Assembly (NCBI GenBank): GCA_003249935.1
Contig: QKHT01000212.1
Coordinates: forward strand, 62,001-126,000
DNA from: Bacteroidota bacterium
Lineage (GTDB): Bacteria > Bacteroidota > Bacteroidia > Bacteroidales > UBA5342
DNA length: 64,000 nucleotides
Direction: 5' to 3'
Positions within the stretch are counted from its first letter, which is position 1. The number at the start of each line of letters is the position of its first letter. Below are positions 54,968-63,148 of this stretch, in pieces. Under the pieces are notes generated by a model, which was not told the DNA's origin, did no database searches, and saw only the letters and a list, made by a program, of their open reading frames with translations. Both the position numbers and the translations under genes were made by a program.

Positions 54968-56005
54968 ATGAGTTATTTGATCAAACCGTCGGAATATAAG
55001 CCGCTTCTCGATGTACGCCAAACGGAAAAGGCGATAAAACAAGTAAAAGATTTTTTTGAGTTAAATCTTTCATCAGAATTAGGATTGAGAAGGGTTACTG
55101 CACCACTTTTCGTAAAAAGAGGTACAGGAATTAATGATGACCTAAATGGAATTGAAAGGCCGGTAGCTTTTCCTATGAAAGATTTAAATGAAGAAGTTGC
55201 AGAAGTTGTACATTCATTAGCTAAATGGAAAAGACTGATGCTTGCTCAGTTAGGTATTGAAGCTGGATATGGACTTTATACTGATATGAATGCAATACGT
55301 CCGGATGAAGATTTAGGAAATTTGCATTCGTTGTATGTTGATCAATGGGACTGGGAAAGAGTTATTACTGACGAACAGCGAACGATTGATTTTCTTAAAT
55401 ACACAGTTCGTAAAATTTATGCGGCTATTAAGCGCACCGAAATGTATGTTTATGAACTATATCCTGAAATTTTGCCTTCATTGCCTGAAGAGATTACGTT
55501 TATGCATACAGAGCAAATGCTTGCCGAGCATCCTGAGATGACATCTAAAGAGCGAGAAGACTTTTATTCTGAAAAGTACGGAGCTATTTTTGTAATTGGA
55601 ATTGGTGGTAGATTAGCAAATGGAGAAAAACATGATGGCCGTGCGCCCGACTACGATGATTGGTCTACTGAGTCCGGAAATGGTACTAAGGGATTAAATG
55701 GGGATATCGTGGTTTGGAATGCCCTTTTAAATCGATCTTATGAACTTTCATCCATGGGTATTCGTGTAAGTCCCGAATCATTAGCCACACAATTGGAAAT
55801 TGAAAAATGCACTGAACGTAAAGAACTTATGTTTCACAGTTTGCTTTTAAATGGAAAATTACCATTATCAATCGGTGGTGGTATCGGACAAAGTCGTTTA
55901 TGCATGTTCTTTTTGAAGAAAGCACATATTGGTGAAATTCAATCAAGTATTTGGCCGGAAAGAATGATTTCAGATTGTAAAGCAGCAAATATTCCATTGC
56001 TTTGA
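54968..56005 (+). CDS. asnA: Aspartate-ammonia ligase
   Basis: A 345-residue class II synthetase-like enzyme that makes asparagine from aspartate, ammonia and ATP. Seen: APLFVKRGTGINDDLNGIE, AVRPDE-like YTDMNAIRPDEDL, YVDQWDWERV and the C-terminal LPLSIGGGIGQSRLCMFFL. Length is normal for AsnA. A terminator follows. Confidence 0.95.
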   Translation: MSYLIKPSEYKPLLDVRQTEKAIKQVKDFFELNLSSELGLRRVTAPLFVKRGTGINDDLNGIERPVAFPMKDLNEEVAEVVHSLAKWKRLMLAQLGIEAGYGLYTDMNAIRPDEDLGNLHSLYVDQWDWERVITDEQRTIDFLKYTVRKIYAAIKRTEMYVYELYPEILPSLPEEITFMHTEQMLAEHPEMTSKEREDFYSEKYGAIFVIGIGGRLANGEKHDGRAPDYDDWSTESGNGTKGLNGDIVVWNALLNRSYELSSMGIRVSPESLATQLEIEKCTERKELMFHSLLLNGKLPLSIGGGIGQSRLCMFFLKKAHIGEIQSSIWPERMISDCKAANIPLL

Positions 56006-56028
56006 ATCGTAATCAAATAATAATCGCT

Positions 56029-56070
56029 AAGCCACATTTGCAAATAGATTGTAAATGTGGCTTATTTTTT
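56029..56070 (+). terminator. Terminator of asnA
   Basis: AAGCCACATTT / AAATGTGGCTT stem with a 13-base loop and ATTTTTT tail. Confidence 0.8.
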
Positions 56071-56127
56071 GGTGTAAAAGGTAAAAATGAGGTAATCAAT
56101 TTATATCTTTATCGACAAAATTGAAAT

Positions 56128-56694
56128 ATGTACATACATCCGACGGCAATAATAGATGATGGTGCTGTAATCGGTGCCGACACAAAGATTTGGCATTATA
56201 GTCATGTTATGAAAGACACAATCATCGGAAATGGTTGTATATTGGGGCAAAATGTATTTGTCGCCTCAGGTGTTACATTAGGTAATGGTGTTAAAGTCCA
56301 GAATAACGTATCATTATATAAAGGCGTTATTTGTGAAGACGAAGTTTTTCTTGGACCGTCAATGGTGTTTACAAACGTATTGAATCCACGTGCTTTTATT
56401 GAGCGAAAGTGTGAATTCCAAACAACTTTGGTTAAAAGAGGTACCTCAATTGGTGCCAATGCTACGATTGTATGTGGTACAACGTTGGGCGAATATTCGT
56501 TTGTGGGTGCCGGATCAGTCGTTATTAAAGATGTGAAATCATATGAAATTGTTGCCGGAAATCCTGCAAAACATATAGGTTGGGTTTGCAAATGTGGTTT
56601 AAAACTTATAGACCATGAACAGTATCTGTTTTGTAATTGCGGACTAAAATATAGCTTGAATATGGATAATAATACCGTAGAGGTAATGGAATAA
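56128..56694 (+). CDS. Left-handed beta-helix acyltransferase (WbpD/WlbB-like)
   Basis: A 188-residue hexapeptide-repeat protein (IHPTAIIDDGAVIGADTKIW, then NGCILGQNVFVASGVTLGNG and IGANATIVCGTTLGEYSFVG). The pattern follows N-acetyltransferases that act on UDP-3-amino-glucuronates in polysaccharide synthesis. The last 40 residues have two CxCG pairs (WVCKCGLKL and FCNCGLKYS) that may bind zinc. No sugar cluster surrounds it, so the substrate is uncertain. Confidence 0.82.
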   Translation: MYIHPTAIIDDGAVIGADTKIWHYSHVMKDTIIGNGCILGQNVFVASGVTLGNGVKVQNNVSLYKGVICEDEVFLGPSMVFTNVLNPRAFIERKCEFQTTLVKRGTSIGANATIVCGTTLGEYSFVGAGSVVIKDVKSYEIVAGNPAKHIGWVCKCGLKLIDHEQYLFCNCGLKYSLNMDNNTVEVME

Positions 56695-56707
56695 CTGATT
56701 CAACGAT

Positions 56708-57745
56708 ATGTTTAAAGTAAGTAAAATACTTGTTTATATAACAATACTATTCACAATTTCAGGGTGCTTTTCATTACGAGAAATTAGTGTTGACACTATT
56801 ATTCCAGCTACAATAACGATACCACCGGAAATTAAGACGCTTGCTATTATCAATAATACCCCAGTCTTGGCTAATAAACAAAATTGTAGTTTTACAGTAA
56901 AGGTTGTTGATTTAATCAATAATCAAGAAGTTTACAATGAACGAGATACATTAAAATGCGACAGTTTGTCGTTGGCATGTGTTCGAAATGTATATAATGT
57001 TATTTCCGGTTCTAATTTTTTCAATAATGTTAATCTTGTGAATAATGGTATCAATTATTATTTGAAGAAAAATCTTACAGACAATGATTATAACCAAATA
57101 TTATCCAAAAATAATGCTGATGCGTCTCTTATATTAGATGAATTTACATCTGAAAACTCTTTAATTGGGTACAAATCGTTTGATTATTACAATGGACTGG
57201 AAATAAGAACAATAGTCAATGCGAAGTGGGTGTATTTTGATATAAGTGCAGGTCATTCGCTCAAATTTTTTAATATTTGTGATACATTGTTTTGGGATAT
57301 TGAATCAGATGCACTGAGTCCGTCTTACCGACAGAATATTTCAATTGAGTCGGCATGGAAATCGGGTGAAACTACGGCGATGAAAATTGTACCATCCTGG
57401 CATACCGAAAAAAGATTTTTAATATCAGGCAATTCGACATATCAATTTGTACTTTCTAAATATAACCAAGGTCAGATTGAAGATGCCATTCGTATATCTG
57501 AGGCTTTGTTTAGTCAAAAAGGAAAAAATAATAAAATAATATGTGCTTACAATCTTGCAGTACTTAATGAAATAAAAGGGGACATTACAATGGCCAATAA
57601 ATGGATGGAAATTTCAGAATCATATCTATTCAAAACAAACAAAAATAATTTTTTGAAAACTGTGGTTGAAGAGTACAAAAAAACTTTAACAACGCGAAAA
57701 AACGAATTGAAAAGAGTTCAAAAGCAATATTCCGGAAATGAATAA
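56708..57745 (+). CDS. DUF6340-type lipoprotein
   Basis: A 345-residue lipoprotein: signal KILVYITILFTISGC with Cys20 as the lipidation site, then a body starting with IPATITIPPEIKTLAIINNT, the opening of the DUF6340 family. The C-terminal third has TPR-like helices (YNLAVLNEIKGDITMANKWM). Function unknown. It lies 13 bp after the acyltransferase gene and just before the ribosomal protein promoter. Confidence 0.78.
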   Translation: MFKVSKILVYITILFTISGCFSLREISVDTIIPATITIPPEIKTLAIINNTPVLANKQNCSFTVKVVDLINNQEVYNERDTLKCDSLSLACVRNVYNVISGSNFFNNVNLVNNGINYYLKKNLTDNDYNQILSKNNADASLILDEFTSENSLIGYKSFDYYNGLEIRTIVNAKWVYFDISAGHSLKFFNICDTLFWDIESDALSPSYRQNISIESAWKSGETTAMKIVPSWHTEKRFLISGNSTYQFVLSKYNQGQIEDAIRISEALFSQKGKNNKIICAYNLAVLNEIKGDITMANKWMEISESYLFKTNKNNFLKTVVEEYKKTLTTRKNELKRVQKQYSGNE

Positions 57746-57757
57746 TTGTTGTACATA

Positions 57758-57787
57758 TTTCGGTTTATAAAAAAATAACTATCTTTG
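57758..57787 (+). promoter_or_regulatory. Promoter of the rpsF-rpsR-rplI operon
   Basis: TTTC at 57758-57761, 18 bp, TATCTTTG at 57780-57787 followed by C, the form also seen at the tRNA-Arg genes. An AGGAG-like ribosome site precedes the ATG at 57818. Confidence 0.65.
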
Positions 57788-57817
57788 CACCTCAAATTTT
57801 ATAATTAATAGGAGAAA

Positions 57818-58165
57818 ATGAAGAATCACTACGAAACCGTTTTCATTGTAACTCCCGTTTTGTCTGATGTTCAGATGAAGGAAACGGTAGAAAAATTCAA
57901 GAAACTCCTTGTAGACAATGGTGCAGAAATTGTTAACGAGGAAAATTGGGGTTTGAAGAAACTTGCTTATCCGATTCAAAAAAAATCGACAGGTTTTTAT
58001 CAACTTATAGAATTTATGGCAGAGCCTGAAGTCATTTTAAATTTAGACCTGAATTATCGCAGGGATGAAAAAGTTATCAGGTTTATTACTATCAAATTGG
58101 ATAAGTATGCTGCTGAGTATGCTGCAAAAAGAAGGTCTAACAAAACAGTTGAAAAGGAGAGCTAA
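57818..58165 (+). CDS. rpsF: 30S ribosomal protein S6
   Basis: A 115-residue S6: [20 protein letters not shown], then [19 protein letters not shown], ending in a charged tail. Binds 16S rRNA together with S18, which is encoded 3 bp later. AGGAG-type ribosome site upstream. Confidence 0.96.
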   Translation: MKNHYETVFIVTPVLSDVQMKETVEKFKKLLVDNGAEIVNEENWGLKKLAYPIQKKSTGFYQLIEFMAEPEVILNLDLNYRRDEKVIRFITIKLDKYAAEYAAKRRSNKTVEKES

Positions 58166-58168
58166 ATT

Positions 58169-58438
58169 ATGGCACAGAACAATTCAGAAATCAGATATTT
58201 AACTCCACCATCAGTTGATATCAAAAGAAAAAAGTATTGTCGTTTCAAAAAAAGCGGAATAAAATACGTCGACTATAAAGATCCTGAATTCCTTAAAAAG
58301 TTTTTGAACGAACAAGGAAAAATTCTTCCCCGTCGCATAACTGGTACTTCATTGAAGTTCCAAAAGAGAGTGACTTCGGCAGTAAAACGTGCAAGACATC
58401 TTGCATTACTACCATTTGTAACTGATTTGATGAAATAA
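58169..58438 (+). CDS. rpsR: 30S ribosomal protein S18
   Basis: An 89-residue S18 with [36 protein letters not shown] and [14 protein letters not shown]. The normal partner of S6. Confidence 0.97.
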   Translation: MAQNNSEIRYLTPPSVDIKRKKYCRFKKSGIKYVDYKDPEFLKKFLNEQGKILPRRITGTSLKFQKRVTSAVKRARHLALLPFVTDLMK

Positions 58439-58457
58439 TAACGAGGGAGGATTTATA

Positions 58458-58901
58458 ATGGAAATTATTCTTAAAGAAGATATTGTAGGCTTGGGCTACA
58501 AAGATGATATTGTAAAAGTACGTGCCGGTTTTGGTAGAAACTATTTAATCCCTCAGGGTAAAGCAATAATTGCGAACGAGTCGTCAAAAAAAGTTTTAGC
58601 AGAAAACTTGAAACAACGGGCACACAAACTCGAAAAAATCAAGAATGATGCAAAAGAACTTGCTGAGAAAGTAAAAGAAATAAAAGTTGTAATTGGAGCT
58701 AAAACTAGTTCAACTGGTAAAATCTTTGGTTCAGTAAGTAATATTCAAATTGCTGATATATTAAAAGGCGAAGGAATTGAAATAGATCGTCGCTTGATTT
58801 CTATTAAAGAGCAAATTAAAGTTGTGGGTTCTTACACTGCTTTAGTTAAACTTCATAAAGAAGTAACCGCTGAATTGAAATTTGAAGTCGTATCTGAATA
58901 A
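58458..58901 (+). CDS. rplI: 50S ribosomal protein L9
   Basis: A 147-residue L9 with the N-terminal signature ILKEDIVGLGYKDDIVKVRA and GFGRNYLIPQGKA, a long connecting helix and the C-terminal domain (GKIFGSVSNIQIADIL). Preceded by GAGGGAGGA, a strong ribosome site. Last gene of the operon. Confidence 0.97.
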   Translation: MEIILKEDIVGLGYKDDIVKVRAGFGRNYLIPQGKAIIANESSKKVLAENLKQRAHKLEKIKNDAKELAEKVKEIKVVIGAKTSSTGKIFGSVSNIQIADILKGEGIEIDRRLISIKEQIKVVGSYTALVKLHKEVTAELKFEVVSE

Positions 58902-58921
58902 GATCGCTTTTAAACAAATAA

Positions 58922-58952
58922 AAAATCCATCGGCATGCCGATGGATTTTTTA
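58922..58952 (+). terminator. Terminator of the rpsF-rpsR-rplI operon
   Basis: AAATCCATCGGCATGCCGATGGATTTTTT: a near-perfect palindrome stem with a T-run, 20 bp after the rplI stop. Confidence 0.88.
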
Positions 58953-58969
58953 TTTAAACCATTCTAATT

Positions 58970-59905
58970 ATGTTTTTGGAACAAATAGAGAAGGGAGAAA
59001 ACAGTATATGGAATCATATATTGGCATTTGCAATCATTTTTATTGCATTTATTCTGGCTAATGGTGCTGCTGGCATATTAATTTCTTCAATGGCACTCAA
59101 GAATGGTGTTACAGATGTCGGAATCATCCAATCTATGAATTTTAGGGCTATGGGAATTGAGCCGAATGTAGGGTATCTAATTATTATTAGTTCGTTTGTT
59201 TTACCATTTTTCAGCTTTGTTTTAGTTGCAAAGTCGTATCGTCGCTCGTTCTTATCATTTATTACGTCCCGATCATCTTTTTCATTTAGACTTTTCCTGC
59301 TTGGAATTGTTATTTGGCTTACTATAAATCTGTTATCATCTGTGCTTGATTACTTTAGCCATTCTCAAGATTATCAAATAACTTTTAATTCCTCTACATT
59401 CGTGGGATTAATCCTTATTTCAATTATTTTTATACCACTTCAAACCGGTTTTGAAGAAATATTCTTTCGTGGATATCTTATGCAACTGTTCTCAAAACTC
59501 TTTTGCTATAAGTGGATTGCATTGGTTGTTAGTAGTTTGTGTTTTGCATTAATGCACTCAATGAATCCTGAAGTTCATAAATTTGGATTTTGGGTAATGA
59601 TGCCTTCCTATTTCCTTCTGGGTTTATTTTTAGGACTTTTAGCATTATATAGTGGTGGGTTGGAAATTGGATGGGGAGTTCACTTCTTAAATAATTTCTT
59701 TGCAGCTGTTTTTGTTAACTATTCAAATTCTGCGTTGCAAATAGATTCATTGTTCACGATTACAGTATTCGATCCCAAGAATTCGTGGATTGGAATTTTT
59801 ATTAGTGCTTTGTTATTTTTATTTGTTATGGTAAAGATAGCAAAATGGAATCTTTTTGATAAAAAACAATTTGGTAAACTTGGTGTTATAACAAAAGTAG
59901 CGTAA
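58970..59905 (+). CDS. CPBP intramembrane metalloprotease
   Basis: A 311-residue membrane protein with about eight hydrophobic segments and the CPBP (Abi/CAAX-protease-like) motifs: Glu162-Glu163 and Arg167 in FEEIFFRGYL, His196 in FALMHSMNP and a third motif HFLNNFFAAVF. In bacteria the family is linked to self-immunity against peptides and to protein processing; the substrate here is unknown. It lies 27 bp before the receiver gene. Confidence 0.88.
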   Translation: MFLEQIEKGENSIWNHILAFAIIFIAFILANGAAGILISSMALKNGVTDVGIIQSMNFRAMGIEPNVGYLIIISSFVLPFFSFVLVAKSYRRSFLSFITSRSSFSFRLFLLGIVIWLTINLLSSVLDYFSHSQDYQITFNSSTFVGLILISIIFIPLQTGFEEIFFRGYLMQLFSKLFCYKWIALVVSSLCFALMHSMNPEVHKFGFWVMMPSYFLLGLFLGLLALYSGGLEIGWGVHFLNNFFAAVFVNYSNSALQIDSLFTITVFDPKNSWIGIFISALLFLFVMVKIAKWNLFDKKQFGKLGVITKVA

Positions 59906-59931
59906 TTTAATTAAATTAAAATTTCATGTAA

Positions 59932-60297
59932 ATGATTACTATTCTAGTTGCAGAGGATGAATATTTAAATTTTTTATTCCTGAATGAAATCCTAAAAAAG
60001 CAGGGGTTTGCCGTAATTTATGCTAAAAATGGTTTAGAAGCTGTGGAAATATTTAGCCATAGAGCAGATGAAGTACAATTAATACTTATGGACCTGAAAA
60101 TGCCACAAATGAACGGAATAGAAGCGATAAAACATATAAGAGGTATAAATAAAGAGATTCCAATCATTGTTCAAACAGCATTTACACTCAACGAAGACAA
60201 AGTTGCTGCAATTGATGCCGGGTGTACAGATTTTATTGAGAAGCCAATAAACCGGAAGCATTTGTTAGAATTAATCTATGATCTTTTAGAGAATTAA
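59932..60297 (+). CDS. Single-domain response regulator (receiver only)
   Basis: A 121-residue CheY-like receiver: acidic Glu8/Asp9, phosphoacceptor Asp54 (LILMDLKMPQMNG), Thr82 (VQTAFT) and Lys104 (FIEKPI). No output domain and no adjacent kinase. It resembles the receiver at 12652 in plan and in the QTAF and MD(I/L)K(L/M)P motifs. It overlaps the convergent isochorismate synthase gene end by 4 bp. Confidence 0.88.
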   Translation: MITILVAEDEYLNFLFLNEILKKQGFAVIYAKNGLEAVEIFSHRADEVQLILMDLKMPQMNGIEAIKHIRGINKEIPIIVQTAFTLNEDKVAAIDAGCTDFIEKPINRKHLLELIYDLLEN

Positions 60298-61316
60298 ATG
60301 TATCGTTTTATTGCATTAACTTTAATTTCTGTTTCCAAATATTCTTCGTCGGGGTTAGAATCTTTGGTATATCCACCCCCTGCAAATATTTCATAACCTG
60401 TTTCTGTCACTTTCATGCAACGGATATTTACAAATAATCCAAATTCCTGAGTGCTAAAAATCGGCCCCAAAAAACCACCATATAATTCCCGGTCATAACC
60501 TTCGTGTTTTAGTATGAATTGAATAGCTTCTTGCTGAGGATAGCCACTTAATGCAGGTGTAGGATGCAATTCAACGGCAACATTCAGGGCCGATTCAATT
60601 GCTGTATTAAAATAGAAGTCGGTGGCAATATGGGCGAGTGAACCTGTAAGTGACGTAAACGGGCCACTTTTTACATAGTTGTTAATTTCATGTTTTTTCA
60701 GAATTTCTTCAATGAAATATTCGACTAACTGTTGCTCTTCTCTCTCTTTTTCATTCCATAAAATTGAACTATCTGTCGAATTTCCAATCTTTCGGGTTGC
60801 AGCAAGTGCAATCGATGATGCAAATCCATTTTTGAAGGTCAATAATTTTTCGGGTGTAGCCCCACACCAGATGCCTTTTCCGGGAATATTCATTAAATAA
60901 ACAAACGATTCGAAATAGTTTATGCACAATTTTGAGAATAAACATTGAAGTTCTTTCACACTTATATTTCCAAAATCTTGTTTACGAGAAAGAACTACCT
61001 TTTTAAGTTTATCTTCATGAATAAAGGTAAGCGCATTTTTGGCGGTATCAAAATAATGCTTTTTTCCTGGATATTTTGTATTTAATGAAATATTGCATTT
61101 TGTGTGTTTAAGGTTTAAAATTGAAACTAATTCTTCAGGAGTACCACTCTTTAAAGAAATCATTTTATAAAAACTAATGCCCGATTTCTTTGAATCAAAT
61201 TCAGACGTGATAAATCCGGGATAAATTTTCCCGGAAACACTAAAAGGAATTGCTTCCTCACAAACCATTAAATTGGCTTTATTCTGGCCTGGAAAACGAA
61301 ATAATACCTGTATCAT
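60294..61316 (-). CDS. menF: Isochorismate synthase (chorismate-binding enzyme)
   Basis: A 340-residue enzyme with the chorismate-binding C-terminal domain: ASSIALAATRKIGNS, ELHPTPALSGYPQQEA, DRELYGGFLGPIF and GYTKDSNPDEEYLETE-type metal-binding end (NPDEEYLETEIKVNAI). Leads chorismate to isochorismate, here most likely for menaquinone. The N-terminal part is short compared with E. coli MenF. It overlaps the threonine aldolase gene by 4 bp; other men genes are not in view. Confidence 0.85.
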   Translation of the reverse strand: MIQVLFRFPGQNKANLMVCEEAIPFSVSGKIYPGFITSEFDSKKSGISFYKMISLKSGTPEELVSILNLKHTKCNISLNTKYPGKKHYFDTAKNALTFIHEDKLKKVVLSRKQDFGNISVKELQCLFSKLCINYFESFVYLMNIPGKGIWCGATPEKLLTFKNGFASSIALAATRKIGNSTDSSILWNEKEREEQQLVEYFIEEILKKHEINNYVKSGPFTSLTGSLAHIATDFYFNTAIESALNVAVELHPTPALSGYPQQEAIQFILKHEGYDRELYGGFLGPIFSTQEFGLFVNIRCMKVTETGYEIFAGGGYTKDSNPDEEYLETEIKVNAIKRYI

Positions 61317-62341
61317 AAAATTTGCATGAGAACCTTTAAATGGTGTGTAAATCGGACAATATCTTCATCAGTGGTATCAAAAGAAGTCATAAACCTAACT
61401 TCGTTGGTTGTTTCATTCCAAATATAAAAGAAGAATTCTGCTTGCAATGGTTTAATTATATGATGGGGTAAAATTGCAAATATGGCATTTGCCTGAACCT
61501 TTTGTGTAATAATTATTTTTTCTATGTTGGATATAGATTCATTCAATTTTTGTGCCATTAAATTGGCTTTTTTTGCATTATTTAACCACAAATCGTTTCT
61601 AAAGTAGGCAATATATTGTGAACCAATAAATCGCATTTTAGAATATAATTGAGTTTCCTGCTTCCTGAAATATTTTGTGTTTTCACTTAAATTTTTGTTT
61701 AGAAATACCACTGCTTCACCAAACATCATCCCATTTTTAGTTCCACCAAAACTTACAATATCAACTTTAGAATCAGTTAGCATTTCTTTAATAGTAGTTT
61801 GATTTGAAACCACCGCATTAGCTATTCTCGCTCCATCGATGTGTAATAGCATTTTATTTTCGTGGGCAAATGTTGCAAGAATATGAATTTCAGTATTCGA
61901 ATACACAGTCCCCATTTCAGTGGTTTGACTAATAGAAATAAGTTTGGGCTGACTATGGTGTTCAAAACCAAAACCATGCACAAAAGGTTTAATCAAGTCT
62001 GGCGTTAGTTTTCCGTCAGATGTTGGAATCGCAATAATTTTACTTCCAGTTATCTTTTCCGGGGCTCCACATTCATCTACATTAATATGAGCTGTTTCTG
62101 CACACAAAACGGAATGAAACGATTGACAAACACTCTGAATCGACAATACGTTAGCTCCGGTACCATTAAAAACAAAATAAACATCAACATCCGTTCCAAA
62201 CAAATGTCTGAAATGGCAAATTGCTTCTGCCGTATACATATCTTCGCCATATCCAATCGTATGCTGTATATTTGCACCTTCAATCGCCTCCAGTATTTCG
62301 GGACTTACCCCTGAATTATTGTCACTTGCAAATCCTTTCAT
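61313..62341 (-). CDS. Threonine aldolase / beta-eliminating lyase family PLP enzyme
   Basis: A 342-residue fold-type I PLP enzyme: FASDNNSGVSPEILEAI start, GYGEDMYT, FVFNGTGANVLSI, HIDGARIANAVV and the PLP lysine in SFGGTKNGMMFGEAVVF. This matches low-specificity threonine aldolases that split threonine to glycine and acetaldehyde. Middle gene of an operon with 4-bp overlaps on both sides (rhomboid upstream, isochorismate synthase downstream). Confidence 0.87.
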   Translation of the reverse strand: MKGFASDNNSGVSPEILEAIEGANIQHTIGYGEDMYTAEAICHFRHLFGTDVDVYFVFNGTGANVLSIQSVCQSFHSVLCAETAHINVDECGAPEKITGSKIIAIPTSDGKLTPDLIKPFVHGFGFEHHSQPKLISISQTTEMGTVYSNTEIHILATFAHENKMLLHIDGARIANAVVSNQTTIKEMLTDSKVDIVSFGGTKNGMMFGEAVVFLNKNLSENTKYFRKQETQLYSKMRFIGSQYIAYFRNDLWLNNAKKANLMAQKLNESISNIEKIIITQKVQANAIFAILPHHIIKPLQAEFFFYIWNETTNEVRFMTSFDTTDEDIVRFTHHLKVLMQIL

Positions 62342-63051
62342 TTTTTAGTATCATCATTAAATTCATTTTCTTCATCGAAATCAAACGCTTCTTCTTCAAA
62401 TTCATCTTCATTTGGCCATGTTTTGGGTTGAACCGTGGGACCAAGGTTTCTGAAATAAAGTGCGGATATCGAGCCACCAATAGCCCCGAATAAATGCCCC
62501 TCCCACGAAATCGGGTCATTGATCTCTATTGGAAACATATGCCAAATCATTCCCCCGTAAAGAAAAACCACTAAAAGCGAGATGGCAATCATTCTGATAT
62601 TTCTACGGATAAAACCCGAAACAAATACAAATGAGGCTAAGCCATATACTAAACCACTGGCACCAATATGCCATGCCGGCCTTCCGGCAATCCATAACAT
62701 CGTATTTCCAAAAACGATTACAAAAATAACTACCTTCCACGATATATCGTTATAAAAATAGTGTGTTAATCCCCACAAAACGATAATTGCTACTGAATTT
62801 GAATATAAATGACCAAAATTTGCATGGATGAAAGTCATTGTAAAAATACCATAGAGCGTGGAAGTATCTCTTGGCCATACGCCTAGATAGGCATTCTCAA
62901 AACCAAAAATGGTTACAATTAACTGAAGTATTGATAGTAGAAAAACAAAACAAAATGGAAAAAATACACTATAAAACAAGTGTTTTCGTTCTAATTGTTC
63001 ATTAAACCTATCATTCTTTATGTCTGTTTCAAGATTCATCAAAATTATCAA
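62338..63051 (-). CDS. Rhomboid family intramembrane serine protease
   Basis: A 237-residue membrane protein with six to seven helices. The catalytic dyad is Ser132 (HIGASGLVYG) and His186 (WEGHLFGAIGG); HANFGHLYSNS near residue 76 is the conserved first-loop/helix 2 motif. The C-terminus is an acidic tail (NEDEFEEEAFDFDEENEF). ATG 63039 (MNLETD) is an alternative start four residues later. First gene of the operon and divergent from pheT. Confidence 0.88.
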   Translation of the reverse strand: MIILMNLETDIKNDRFNEQLERKHLFYSVFFPFCFVFLLSILQLIVTIFGFENAYLGVWPRDTSTLYGIFTMTFIHANFGHLYSNSVAIIVLWGLTHYFYNDISWKVVIFVIVFGNTMLWIAGRPAWHIGASGLVYGLASFVFVSGFIRRNIRMIAISLLVVFLYGGMIWHMFPIEINDPISWEGHLFGAIGGSISALYFRNLGPTVQPKTWPNEDEFEEEAFDFDEENEFNDDTKK

Positions 63052-63148
63052 ATTTCATTTGGTAAGTATAACAACAAAAGTAGTAAGTAAGATGGATTCA
63101 AGCACTAATTTTATTATTTTTGTGCTTCGTTCAAAAAAGATAATTCAA

